Assembly (NCBI GenBank): GCA_032718475.1
Contig: JAUCBJ010001288.1
Location: 1 to 37,616, forward strand
From: Nemertoderma westbladi
Taxonomy: Eukaryota; Xenacoelomorpha; Nemertodermatida; Nemertodermatidae
Length of the DNA: 37,616 bases
Direction: 5' to 3'
Positions 17,694-25,542 of this stretch are shown one piece after another; position 1 is the stretch's first letter, and each line of letters begins with the position of its first letter. The notes beneath the pieces are model-generated. The model ran no database searches. It was not told the DNA's origin and worked only from the letters and a program-made list of their open reading frames with translations. The translations under genes were made by a program, and so were the position numbers.

Positions 17694-18733
17694 TGCCGCA
17701 ATACGCCAAATCCTCTAGCACAGTGTAGCTTTGATGATTCAGATTACGACATCTACCAGCTGGTTTGCTGGCATGGAAACGGCCGTTGGATCTATGGTTC
17801 TTTGTTTGGCTTAACAGCCAATCAGGGCGATTTTCATTTTATGTGTGGAGATATCTCTGCAAATTGTGCTAGGCGAGTTTAGTGTTGGTTTTCCTATGCC
17901 AAGAACACCGGCTGTGGAATCATTCTGTTTTCAGACTTTAGCCGAACATTAGTAGGCTTTGATTATAGAAACGTATAACTGTTATCAAGTCAATCCATAT
18001 CATACCATATAAAACAGTGCATATCTCAGACTTTTCACCGCATTATTTTACTGCTATTTACTGTCGGTTATTAATTGTATCAGTTGATGGAATATTGTTA
18101 TACTTGGAGAATATCGATAAATAACCCAAAAATCCCAATCTTCTTGATACGCTAAAGGTTAGAGAGACCGGTTACATATAGCAATTGCGACTTATATTAT
18201 CGTGGTTTTGGAGTGAATCTAATGCTATTTCATAGATACTACATGAGTCAATTGCTGTTCTCTTTATGTATGAACAAAATTCAGTGACTGTCGACAGATC
18301 AGTGTGCAGTTGTGCGGTACCGGTAGTGTGCATGAGTGCGACTGATAACTAAGCATCTCCTAAAGAATGCACCTTATACGTGAATCATAAGCCGTACCAT
18401 TGTGTTTAGTATAAGTCATAACTCTGTTTACATATTTAGAGCGCCACGTCCTAAAGGAACTGTTAATATTTCCCGAAAGTGAATAATATTTGTCAGAGAT
18501 TATATATTAACGATCAATCGAATAATACAGTAGGCTTACACCGCAATAAGGTCAAGGCATACGAATCCAGCCTCCCGGGTATATCCAGCGGGTGAATGAT
18601 CGCGCATCGGCTGGCTTCGGCTAATGTTGTGTTTATTTATAACAAATTCTTGTCATAGGCTAAAGTCGATTTATAAACTAAAAGACACTTAAAATTAGCG
18701 GGTTAAACTGCTAAAGGTCTAAAAGCGCGAACA
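17694..18733 (+). repeat. 3' LTR of the Bel/Pao element (1040 bp)
   Basis: It is a direct repeat of 137-1176 with the same length and TG...CA ends. About 17 substitutions were counted by eye (for example at 17706, 17729 and 17808) and no net length change. The TATA-like box is at 18008-18014. The base after the LTR enters directly into a tyrosine recombinase reading frame. Confidence 0.93.
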
Positions 18734-18734
18734 C

Positions 18735-19193
18735 ATATGGAGCAAGCTGCGATCGTTTCTATCGCAAACAATGAATACACAACTCACACTGCCTTTGGAT
18801 GTAACAATGCTGTGTTTTATTGCATATTTGGACTCAATCAACCTTAGTAGGGCTACAATTTTAAATTATATGTCGGCTATAGCCATGACTTATCGATTAC
18901 TTAATATGACAGAATCTACCAAATCTTTTCGTATCCCTAGACTTCCTATCACAAAACAAATTTTATCACGAATGTTGCATGTGTGCAGTTCTGTTTATCC
19001 TGATCCTTATACTAACTCCATACTTAGATCTGTATTTATATTAGCTTTTTATGGTTTTTTACGAGTAGGTGAATTCGCACCAAAAAAGGGTACTGACGAA
19101 GTGGTTATAAATAGAACAGATCTACAATACGACGGACCTAGACTTATTATTACTATTTGCGCAAAAAACAGGGATAGTACGTCTGTATCATAA
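18735..19193 (+). pseudogene. Tyrosine recombinase fragment (DIRS/Ngaro/Crypton-like)
   Basis: The open frame runs from the LTR edge. The ATG at 18771 is internal, since family-like sequence (WSKLRSFLSQT) precedes it in frame. The N-terminal core-binding region is recognisable (DVTMLCFIAYLDSINLSRAT, then NYMSAIAMTYRLLN). The start of the catalytic domain has SVFILAFYGFLRVGEF, where the Arg of LRVGE is the first catalytic arginine. The frame stops at 19193 before the His-x-x-Arg and Tyr motifs, so the enzyme is incomplete. Such recombinases are carried by DIRS-like and Crypton elements of animals. The 5' end is cut off by the Bel/Pao 3' LTR, and no matching upstream part is seen left of the 5' LTR. 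Confidence 0.72.
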
Positions 19194-19538
19194 AAGTTAA
19201 ATTTGTATAAGTTACTTTAAAATGTATAATGCTCTATATTATGTAGACTTACTATAATTATGTTCTCATATAATATTAATATTGATGTTTTAATATTTAC
19301 AAATGTATAAAAATTATAATAAAAATATGTATGGTTGAAAAATACGTTGTTGCGTTTTCCTTCCTCTGTGGTCATTTTTGCCCGTAATTGTTTGATCTGT
19401 CGATAAACTGATTGACTGGCTACCTAGCAGCGGCCGTACAACGAATCGTTAAGGATGAGGAGACGATCGTGAACGGATCGGACATAGCGACGGATATGCG
19501 GGCTATGGGAGTACGAGCAGTGAATCTTCTGGGATCTA
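19194..19538. other. Non-coding stretch after the recombinase fragment
   Basis: It is AT-rich to about 19345, then more GC-rich (19380-19538). No gene, repeat or RNA was recognised. The GC-rich half may be a remnant of another element. Confidence 0.4.
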
Positions 19539-19633
19539 GGACACTTCCCCCCCCGGACACTTCCCCCCCCCCCCCCCCGACCAAGTAGGACACTTCCCCT
19601 CCGGACACTTGCCCCCCGGACACTTCCCCCCCA
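19539..19633 (-). repeat. C-rich array of GGACACTTCCCCCC units
   Basis: About five copies of a 14-17 bp unit (GGACACTTCCCCC plus extra C) are present, with one C run of about 17. A short linker (CCAAGTAGGACACTT) is also found, reverse-complemented, in the G-rich array at 25404-25542. The complementary strand has closely spaced G runs that fit a G-quadruplex pattern. Confidence 0.8.
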
Positions 19634-19668
19634 GTTAAAGTGTTAAAGTTAATCTGGGTGCATCAAAG

Positions 19669-19956
19669 TGAAAGGATTGAGGTTGTAACTTGAGGACCTA
19701 ACTAATTATGGGGTACCGGTAACAATGGTTTGTACTGTACCTAGTAATTAATACCTTTGGGGGGATCTAAGTGCGCGTTGACATATAAGTATCTGATGTC
19801 TGCATAAGTACCGGTAGGGGATGAATAATATAATACTGATGGTGATGACTGAAACCTGTTGTTACCCTGTGTTATCGTGTTCGAAGTGCTGAACTGCTGA
19901 ACCGTCTGGAGCCTTCAATTAGACCTGTGAACTCTAAGGCAGGTGGGAGCCTGTCA
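19669..19956 (+). repeat. 5' LTR of the Gypsy element
   Basis: It starts TGAAAGGATTGAGG and ends near CTGTCA. A TATA-like TATAAG is at 19784-19789 (24734-24739 in the other copy). After the LTR, TGGGATACGGTCC at 19965 begins with TGG and could be the tRNA primer site, but it is nine bases from the LTR end and I could not assign a tRNA. Confidence 0.9.
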
Positions 19957-20266
19957 GTCAGCGGTGGGATACGGTCCACCCCGCTACCCTAATTAACTGA
20001 GTGCTTTATTTGTACATTTGTGTATCATCAGTGAGTTCAGACATTCGTACCCTGGTATATATAATGCAATAATAAGTATAATGGCTGAATGGGAATTACC
20101 CAATTATGAACTGTTGGAAGGAACCGGTAGGCCTACTGTTCTACCAGTACCGATGTAGGAAGTGGATAGACTGTAACTGTTGACTGTACTGCGGCTGGTA
20201 TTCGGTACCGGACCGGAAGTTAAAGTGTGGCATTTAAGTGTAAATACAGAAATATAGGCCTAAAGT

Positions 20267-20740
20267 ATGGGTGACGCAGAGGAAGATGTTGAGGCCGGGG
20301 CCACCGGCCTGAGGTCCCGTAAAATCGGCGAAGTTGGTCGACTGAAATTTGATAGGAAGAAACCACGGAAATTCTTTTCAACTTTAGGGCGCATGGGGCG
20401 ATTAAACAGATGGTCAAGTGAGGAGGTTGTATTAGCTGGAATCATGCAAATTGGTGACACTGAGGAATGGTTAGCTGACTACCTTGAGGATTTGTCATTA
20501 GACACATTGGAGGAACTGGAGAAGAGTGCGATTGATAAATTAGAACCACCAGAGCAACGGACAATGTTCTTGAAGGAATTCCATGATGCACGACTAAAAA
20601 CTTCCGAAACACCACGCGACTTGGCAGAGCGCCTCAAGTCATTGATCCAGTCAGCAATTCCTGAGGCTGATGTAGGTACCAGCAACATGATGGTACGTTC
20701 TCAGCTCATTGAAGCAGCCCCCAGGGCATGGGAAAACTAA
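20267..20740 (+). CDS. gag: Gypsy Gag, N-terminal part
   Basis: The 157-codon frame begins at the first ATG after a 310-bp leader. The charged, helical sequence (FFSTLGRMGRLNRWSSEEVV, then EFHDARLKTSETPRDLAERL) has the general pattern of a Gypsy capsid domain, including the late helix that contains L-A-E-R-L. The frame is broken near 20735. Capsid-like sequence then continues in the next frame (LYESLLDTLDQLIAKMD) toward the zinc knuckles, so a one-base change separates the parts of one gag gene. Confidence 0.78.
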   Translation: MGDAEEDVEAGATGLRSRKIGEVGRLKFDRKKPRKFFSTLGRMGRLNRWSSEEVVLAGIMQIGDTEEWLADYLEDLSLDTLEELEKSAIDKLEPPEQRTMFLKEFHDARLKTSETPRDLAERLKSLIQSAIPEADVGTSNMMVRSQLIEAAPRAWEN

Positions 20741-21809
20741 GTTATATGAGTCACTGCTGGATACATTAGACCAGCTTATCGCTAAGATGGATGTTATTAT
20801 TATTAAGGCAACTGAAGGTGCTGTCGGTGGATTTGGCCCTGACACTGTAAGGCGGCAGAAGTTTAGTGGGTCCCCATCTAGCTCCAGTTCCGGACGTGGA
20901 GGCAGTTTGGGTGTTACCTGTTATCGATGCAATAAGGCTGGGCACATAGCTAGAGATTGTAGAAATGGTCCAGGGTCTCGTTTTGGGTCCAGGGGTAATG
21001 GACATAAAGGTAGTTTTCCATTTGCATGTTATCTTTGTGGTGTCAGAGGACACAAATCCGTGGATTGTTGTCGAAAGGTTGGTGATAATAGGCAAGCACA
21101 GGACAGGAGGGACTCCAGTAGCATGGCAACTGGACATAGTAATTTCCGTAGGGAAGTTAGGTCTGACAATAGTAGCACAAGCACAGGCAATCGAGTTGCT
21201 CGAGTACCGGAAATGTTGCCAGATGAAATGGGTGTTAGTGATAATACGAAACGGATAGTTGAAAACCCAGTAATAGATGACATTACCGTGGACGTCAGCT
21301 GTGGCGGGCAGTATATTGAGGCAGTAGTTGATTCTGGTAGTGCATTCTCATTGGTGAAACCAAGCGTTGCAAAATTAATTAATCTGGAAAGTGAGGTTGG
21401 TACTATTTTCCATCACGAATCTTTAACTGCTGCAAACAAAACACCATTAGAAATTATTGGTGAGGGGAAGGTCTGGATGGAACTCGATGGTCAGCAGCAA
21501 GAGATAGACCTCCAAATTGTAAAAGACCTATCGGATGACCTAATTCTGGGAAGGAATGCATTAAGGCAATTTCGAATTATTATTGACTGTGAAAGTAACA
21601 CAGCAGTTTGCAGACATATAGCAATGTCAGAGACTTTGAGTGAATCAGCTAAGGGATGTTTGGACAGATTATTGGATAAATATAGCAGGATTTTATCAAA
21701 AGATCAGTTTTCTGTTGGTCGAATTGGGAATGTAGTGCATTGTATTGATTTAACGTCCAATGTTCCAATCGCTAGACGCCCTTATAATCTTGCGGTTCAT
21801 TTACGATGA
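20736..21809 (+). CDS. pol: Gypsy zinc knuckles, protease and start of reverse transcriptase
   Basis: The open frame extends from 20709 (out-of-frame start) to 21809; family-like sequence begins at about 20736. Two canonical CCHC knuckles are visible, CYRCNKAGHIARDC and CYLCGVRGHKSVDC, separated by a Gly/Arg/Ser linker. A retropepsin follows with IEAVVDSGSAFSLV (catalytic Asp-Ser-Gly) and DLILGRNALRQF. The end enters the reverse transcriptase at IARRPYNLA. The frame breaks at about 21800, and the reverse transcriptase continues in the -1 frame from 21806. Confidence 0.87.
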   Translation, partial: TKLYESLLDTLDQLIAKMDVIIIKATEGAVGGFGPDTVRRQKFSGSPSSSSSGRGGSLGVTCYRCNKAGHIARDCRNGPGSRFGSRGNGHKGSFPFACYLCGVRGHKSVDCCRKVGDNRQAQDRRDSSSMATGHSNFRREVRSDNSSTSTGNRVARVPEMLPDEMGVSDNTKRIVENPVIDDITVDVSCGGQYIEAVVDSGSAFSLVKPSVAKLINLESEVGTIFHHESLTAANKTPLEIIGEGKVWMELDGQQQEIDLQIVKDLSDDLILGRNALRQFRIIIDCESNTAVCRHIAMSETLSESAKGCLDRLLDKYSRILSKDQFSVGRIGNVVHCIDLTSNVPIARRPYNLAVHLR

Positions 21810-23278
21810 AGTCTGCAGGGATTGTACAAGAGTCAAATAGCCCCTATGCGTTTGGTGTGGTGATAGTTCCAAAGAAATCTGGTAATATTCGATTCACTGT
21901 TGACTACTCCCCATTAAATCGCATTACAGTAAAAGATCCATACCCGATGCCTAACTTGCATCACATGCTGGAGCGAGTTGCACAAAAGAAAGTGTTTAGC
22001 TGCATGGATATTAGGCAAGCTTATTGGCATATTCCCATGGCATTGGGGGATGTTCACAAAACAGCATTTGTTCTAGAAGGGCATCATTTAGAATTTCTCG
22101 TTATGGCTATGGGACTAACAAATGCTGGTAAAACCATGCAGCGAATGGTGGACAAGGATGTTTTAGCAGTTGCTCGTTCCAGATGCACCACAACAGGTTG
22201 TTTAGAGGGATTTGTTGATGACATTATGGTTGGCAGTGACTCTGATAATGAACATAGTACCGATCTATTGTTGCTTTTTGAGATATTTAACAATTTAGAT
22301 TTAAGAATTAATCCAGATAAATGCCAGTTTTGGAAATCTAAAATTGAGGCTCTTGGACATGAAATATCATTTGGACAGGTGAGGCCTTTGAAGTCATATA
22401 AACAGGAAGTCGAGGAGTGGGCACCACCAATCGACTTAAGACAATTACGTCAATTCTTAGGGTTTGTTGGATTTTATTGGGCTTTTGTTCCTAATTTTTC
22501 AGTTCGGGCAAAGGTCCTTACAGACAAGACACGAAAAGGCGTGAAATGGTGTTGGACAGTAGAGGACCAAAGGGCATTTCAGGATTTGAAGGTAGCAATA
22601 GCAGATGCTCCAGCTAAAGTTCCCCTCGATTTAGAAACAGACATTGAGTTAATAACTGATGCTAGTGAGGATGGTTGGGGTGCAGTAATCGAACAGAATG
22701 ACCAACCTGTGGATTTTGCATCAGGTAAGTGGTCTGAAGCACAGTCACGGTATTCTACAACCAAACTTGAATTGCGTGCTGGGTGGGAGGCAGTACGTAA
22801 GTTCCGTCATTATATATTAGGAGCTCCAAATGTTACCTGGGTGACTGATCATCAATCCTTGCGAAACATCAAAGCAGATAGTGATGATAAAGTCTTATTT
22901 CGGTGGCGTCAACAATTAGATGAATATGGTATGAAAATAGTACATCGATCAGGTGTAGAAATCCCACAGGTAGATGCCTTGAGTCGAAAACCAGTACGTT
23001 GCATATTGGCAAATGAGTGGGTTGTAGCAGCAGAATTAGATTCTAATATCCAATGGTGTATACAGATGTTGAGGAGTAGTGATGAACTCTTCCCAATGAA
23101 CTTTGAACAGACCCGTTATTTGGCTATGAGAGATAATCTTTCGGTTTTGGATGGCCGACTACTCTATCAAAACAAGGAGGTTGTCCCCGAATCTCTGCGT
23201 GATTCCATCATCGAGAAATGTAATTCTGGACATTGTGGGCAGAAAAGGACAGCATCACGATTACGAGACACATATTGA
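21806..23278 (+). CDS. pol: Gypsy reverse transcriptase and RNase H
   Basis: 490 codons; the ATG at 21806 lies at the frameshift and is probably not the natural start. Reverse transcriptase motifs: GNIRFTVDYSPLNRIT, FSCMDIRQAYWHIPM (motif A Asp), EFLVMAMGLTNAG (motif B) and GFVDDIMVG (catalytic Asp pair at 22217-22222). RNase H follows: ELITDASEDGWGAVI, then STTKLELRAGWEAV and WVTDHQSLRN, giving the Asp, Glu and Asp catalytic residues. The end has the first half of the integrase zinc domain (CNSGHCGQKRTASRLRDTY). TGA at 23276-23278 replaces the tryptophan codon expected in the Y-W-W-P segment, and coding goes on in the same frame. Confidence 0.9.
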   Translation: MKSAGIVQESNSPYAFGVVIVPKKSGNIRFTVDYSPLNRITVKDPYPMPNLHHMLERVAQKKVFSCMDIRQAYWHIPMALGDVHKTAFVLEGHHLEFLVMAMGLTNAGKTMQRMVDKDVLAVARSRCTTTGCLEGFVDDIMVGSDSDNEHSTDLLLLFEIFNNLDLRINPDKCQFWKSKIEALGHEISFGQVRPLKSYKQEVEEWAPPIDLRQLRQFLGFVGFYWAFVPNFSVRAKVLTDKTRKGVKWCWTVEDQRAFQDLKVAIADAPAKVPLDLETDIELITDASEDGWGAVIEQNDQPVDFASGKWSEAQSRYSTTKLELRAGWEAVRKFRHYILGAPNVTWVTDHQSLRNIKADSDDKVLFRWRQQLDEYGMKIVHRSGVEIPQVDALSRKPVRCILANEWVVAAELDSNIQWCIQMLRSSDELFPMNFEQTRYLAMRDNLSVLDGRLLYQNKEVVPESLRDSIIEKCNSGHCGQKRTASRLRDTY

Positions 23279-24271
23279 TGGCCTGGGTGGCACAATTCGG
23301 TGAAAGCGTATGTTTCCAAGTGTATCCCTTGTGCTAAGGCGAAACTTAGTCATCAAGGGATGACCGCATGTCATAGTACTGTGAGAGTTATTGGAGAACC
23401 GTTTCGACAGTGGGCTATTGAAATTCTAGGTCCCTTGACACGTACTATACGAAATAATTCAGTTATTCTGGTTGCGACTGACCTATTTACCAAATGGGTT
23501 GAATTATACCCCTTACCTAATCAACAAGCAAGTGTAGTAGCAAACTGTGTGTTGGATTTGGTATGTCGCTTTGCAGTTCCTGATGAGATAATGACAGATC
23601 AAGGATCTAATTTTCAGAGTAAATTATTCAAAGAACTCACAACCATGTTAAAAATTCAGAAATTGAGAACAACACCATATCATCCACAGACAAATGGCCA
23701 GTGTGAACGTTTAAACTCAACTATTGCAGGAATGTTGCGTGCCTTACTTATTGAGCGACCTGATGATTGGGATAACTATCTACCAACAATTGCTTATACA
23801 TATCGAACAACACGTCATGTTGTCACAGGATTTATGCCATTCCAACTTGTGTATAGACGTTTACCTCGTCTCGCACATGAGACAGAATTCATTGAAGATG
23901 AACCATATGAGGAGACCTTCATGGGAAATTTCCTCAAGATACAGTCTAAATCTCATAGATGGCAGAAAGAAGCCTTGGAGCGAATTATTAGTGATAAAGA
24001 CAATCGAATCTGTGAACGGTCTAAACCTGGTTACCAAATAGGTGATCAAGTTATGCTTCGAAAGTTTTGGTCTCAAACAGGGGTTTGTCGGAAATTAATG
24101 CCTATGTATGAAGGACCCTTTATAGTTGTCGATGTCCGTTGTCCCGATTATGTGATATTGATTAATGGAAAACAACGACAGGTTCATGCAGCGACCTTAA
24201 ACTATACCAATCATCTTCCACTGTCGATCCAAACAGTAATGGAAGTCCTGATGATGATGATGCGACTCTAA
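23279..24271 (+). CDS. pol: Gypsy integrase, catalytic Asp replaced by Glu
   Basis: It continues in frame after the TGA; 23300 is only an apparent start. The zinc domain is completed by KCIPCAKAKLSHQG. The rve core follows: WAIEILGPLTRT, VATDLFTKWVELYPLP, IMTDQGSNFQSKLF and TPYHPQTNGQCERLNSTI. The second Asp (TDQGSNF) and the Glu (QCERLN) are present. The first catalytic position, normally Asp in the D-x-x-GP segment, is GAA (Glu) at 23420-23422. Asp-to-Glu at this site generally abolishes or strongly reduces integrase activity. A chromodomain-free C-terminal region (GDQVMLRKFW, YEGPFIVVDVRCPDYVILI) follows. The frame ends at 24271, and an acidic tail continues in another frame. Confidence 0.88.
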   Translation, partial: WPGWHNSVKAYVSKCIPCAKAKLSHQGMTACHSTVRVIGEPFRQWAIEILGPLTRTIRNNSVILVATDLFTKWVELYPLPNQQASVVANCVLDLVCRFAVPDEIMTDQGSNFQSKLFKELTTMLKIQKLRTTPYHPQTNGQCERLNSTIAGMLRALLIERPDDWDNYLPTIAYTYRTTRHVVTGFMPFQLVYRRLPRLAHETEFIEDEPYEETFMGNFLKIQSKSHRWQKEALERIISDKDNRICERSKPGYQIGDQVMLRKFWSQTGVCRKLMPMYEGPFIVVDVRCPDYVILINGKQRQVHAATLNYTNHLPLSIQTVMEVLMMMMRL

Positions 24272-24477
24272 TTATCGAGGGTCAACCAGGTGATGGTGAA
24301 ACACCAAACAATGATGAGATCCCTGCGCAGTGCATAGATGTGGGACCCGTTGTACCCACTACCACAAACATTGTCGATGAGGGCGAGGAGTCCAGTGACG
24401 AAGACCCACTTTCATTCATTGCGGGTACCTCACGTTATGGTCGACTGCGTCAAAAACGCAAACTATATAGCCCCTGA
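24232..24477 (+). pseudogene. C-terminal acidic tail of Gypsy pol, shifted frame
   Basis: An open frame of about 81 codons, acidic (DEGEESSDEDPLSFI) and then basic (SRYGRLRQKRKLYSP), ends at TGA 24475-24477. It is in a different frame from the integrase, with the crossover inside the GATGATGAT run near 24250. A basic Arg/Lys ending like this is common at the end of Gypsy polyproteins, so a frameshift in a repeated trinucleotide-like tract is likely. Confidence 0.5.
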
Positions 24478-24607
24478 GATTACTACAGTAGTTTTAAAAA
24501 CTGAACGGAACATTACTCTTACTGACTTTTTATTATGGTATGTTTATTTTCAAATGGAACTCTTATCATATTTAGCAACTTAGGGTTTAAAAATATTGGA
24601 TATTTTT

Positions 24608-24617
24608 GGGGGGAGAA
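24608..24617 (+). other. Polypurine tract of the Gypsy element
   Basis: GGGGGGAGAA ends one base before the 3' LTR. It is the usual plus-strand primer site for reverse transcription. Confidence 0.85.
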
Positions 24618-24618
24618 T

Positions 24619-24905
24619 TGAAAGGATTGAGGTGGTAACTTGAGGACCTAACTAATTATGGGGTACCGGTAACAATGGTTTGTACTGTACCTAGTAATTA
24701 ATACCTTTGGGGGGATCTAAGTGCGCGTTGACATATAAGTATCTGATGTCTGCATAAGTACCGGTAGGGGATGAATAATATAATACTGATGGTGATGACT
24801 GAAACCTGTTGTTACCCTGTGTTATCGTGTTCGACGTGCTGAACTGCTGAACCGTCTGGAGTCTTCAATTAGACCTGTGAACTCTAAGGCAGGTGGGAGC
24901 CGTCA
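24619..24905 (+). repeat. 3' LTR of the Gypsy element
   Basis: It matches 19669-19956 with about 3 substitutions and a one-base deletion near the end (CGTCA against CTGTCA). It is followed by AAAG, which repeats the four bases before the 5' LTR. Confidence 0.9.
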
Positions 24906-25019
24906 AAAGCAATAAACAAAAGTTAAAGATGGTTACAGGACAAGTTGTATCAAGACAAGTTTTTTCAAAATTATAAAAGAAACATTTTTATAGTCAAATT
25001 TTGTTTGTTTTTCTTTTAA

Positions 25020-25275
25020 TTGGGGGCTGCCGCCCCCAAACCCCTGCTTCTATTCTTGGGGGCTGCCGCCCCCAAACCCCCGCTTCTTTTCTTGGAGGCT
25101 GCCGCTCCCAAACCCCCTTTTTCTTGGAGGCTACCGCCCCCAAACCCCCGGTTCTTTTCTTGGGGGCTGCCGCCCCCAAACCCCCGCTTCTTTTCTTGGG
25201 GGCTGCCGCCCCCAAACCCCTGCTTCTTTTCATGGGGGTTGCCGCCCCCAAACCCCCTTTTTTCTTGGAGGCTAC
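25020..25275 (+). repeat. 36-bp minisatellite with a hairpin in each unit
   Basis: Seven full units plus a partial one. Most units are 36 bp (25020, 25056), some 32-34 bp (25092, and the seventh). The typical unit starts TTGGGGGCTGCCGCCCCCAA, a perfect 8-bp stem with a TGCC loop, followed by ACCCCCGCTTCTTTTC. Open frames across it (GAAAPKP-type repeats on +, GLGAAAPKK-type on -) change phase at the shorter units and are not genes. Confidence 0.88.
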
Positions 25276-25403
25276 CATAAATCGGGATGCAAAAGATCAC
25301 TTTCTGAGCTACGAAAGGAAAATTGGATACAACTTGTCTGGATACAAGCGGTCCCTTTACCTTACAAAGTGAAAAATACGAATGTGCGAAGTTAAGAACA
25401 GTC

Positions 25404-25542
25404 GGGGGGGGGGGGGGGGAGTGTCCGGGGGGGAATTGTCTGGGGGGAAGTGTCCGGGGGGGAAGTGTCCTACTTGAGCGGGGGGAAACTGTCCGGGGGG
25501 GAACTGTCCGGGGGGGAAGTTTCCGGGGGGGGGAAGTGTCCG
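25404..25542 (+). repeat. G-rich array of GGGGGGAAGTGTCC units
   Basis: It begins with 16 G, then about eight units of GGGGGGAA-TGTCC with small changes. It is the reverse complement of the array at 19539-19633, including the linker AAGTGTCCTACTTG. Multiple runs of five or more G with short spacers fit a G-quadruplex pattern on the + strand. Confidence 0.85.

Larger units (their letters stand above)
137..18733 (+). mobile_element. Giant Bel/Pao-type LTR retrotransposon, about 18.6 kb, with accessory gene
   Basis: Two direct repeats of exactly 1040 bp (137-1176 and 17694-18733, constant offset 17557) bound an internal region that codes, in order, for a Bel-type gag, zinc knuckles, an aspartic protease, a reverse transcriptase with YMDD, a Pao-type RNase H and an integrase core. 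A further reading region of about 4.1 kb follows pol. Both LTRs begin TG and end CA. About 17 differences between the LTRs (by eye) suggest a fairly recent insertion. Pol nevertheless carries stops, frameshifts and a deletion, and a reversed non-LTR element sits inside gag. No target-site duplication, no tRNA primer site next to the 5' LTR and no G-containing polypurine tract before the 3' LTR could be seen. Typical Bel/Pao elements are about 5-9 kb, so this copy is about twice the usual size even after removing the 1.3 kb LINE. Confidence 0.9.
19669..24905 (+). mobile_element. Ty3/Gypsy-type LTR retrotransposon (about 5.2 kb)
   Basis: Direct repeats of about 287 bp (19669-19956 and 24619-24905, offset 4950) with TG...CA ends are flanked by the 4-bp duplication AAAG (19665-19668 and 24906-24909). 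A polypurine tract (GGGGGGAGAA, 24608-24617) precedes the 3' LTR. The domain order protease, reverse transcriptase, RNase H, integrase is that of Ty3/Gypsy. The LTRs differ at about 3 substitutions plus 1 indel, about 1%. The coding region has at least three frame changes and one in-frame stop, so this copy is not autonomous. Confidence 0.93.

Noticed and set aside
19965-19980. Gypsy primer-binding site
   Set aside because: It begins TGG, but it lies nine bases from the LTR end and I could not match a tRNA 3' end, so it is only noted in the LTR entry.
24338-24583. An 81-codon frame near the end of the Gypsy element
   Set aside because: It overlaps the acidic/basic pol tail, which reads more like protein in the neighbouring frame, so it is probably a shadow.
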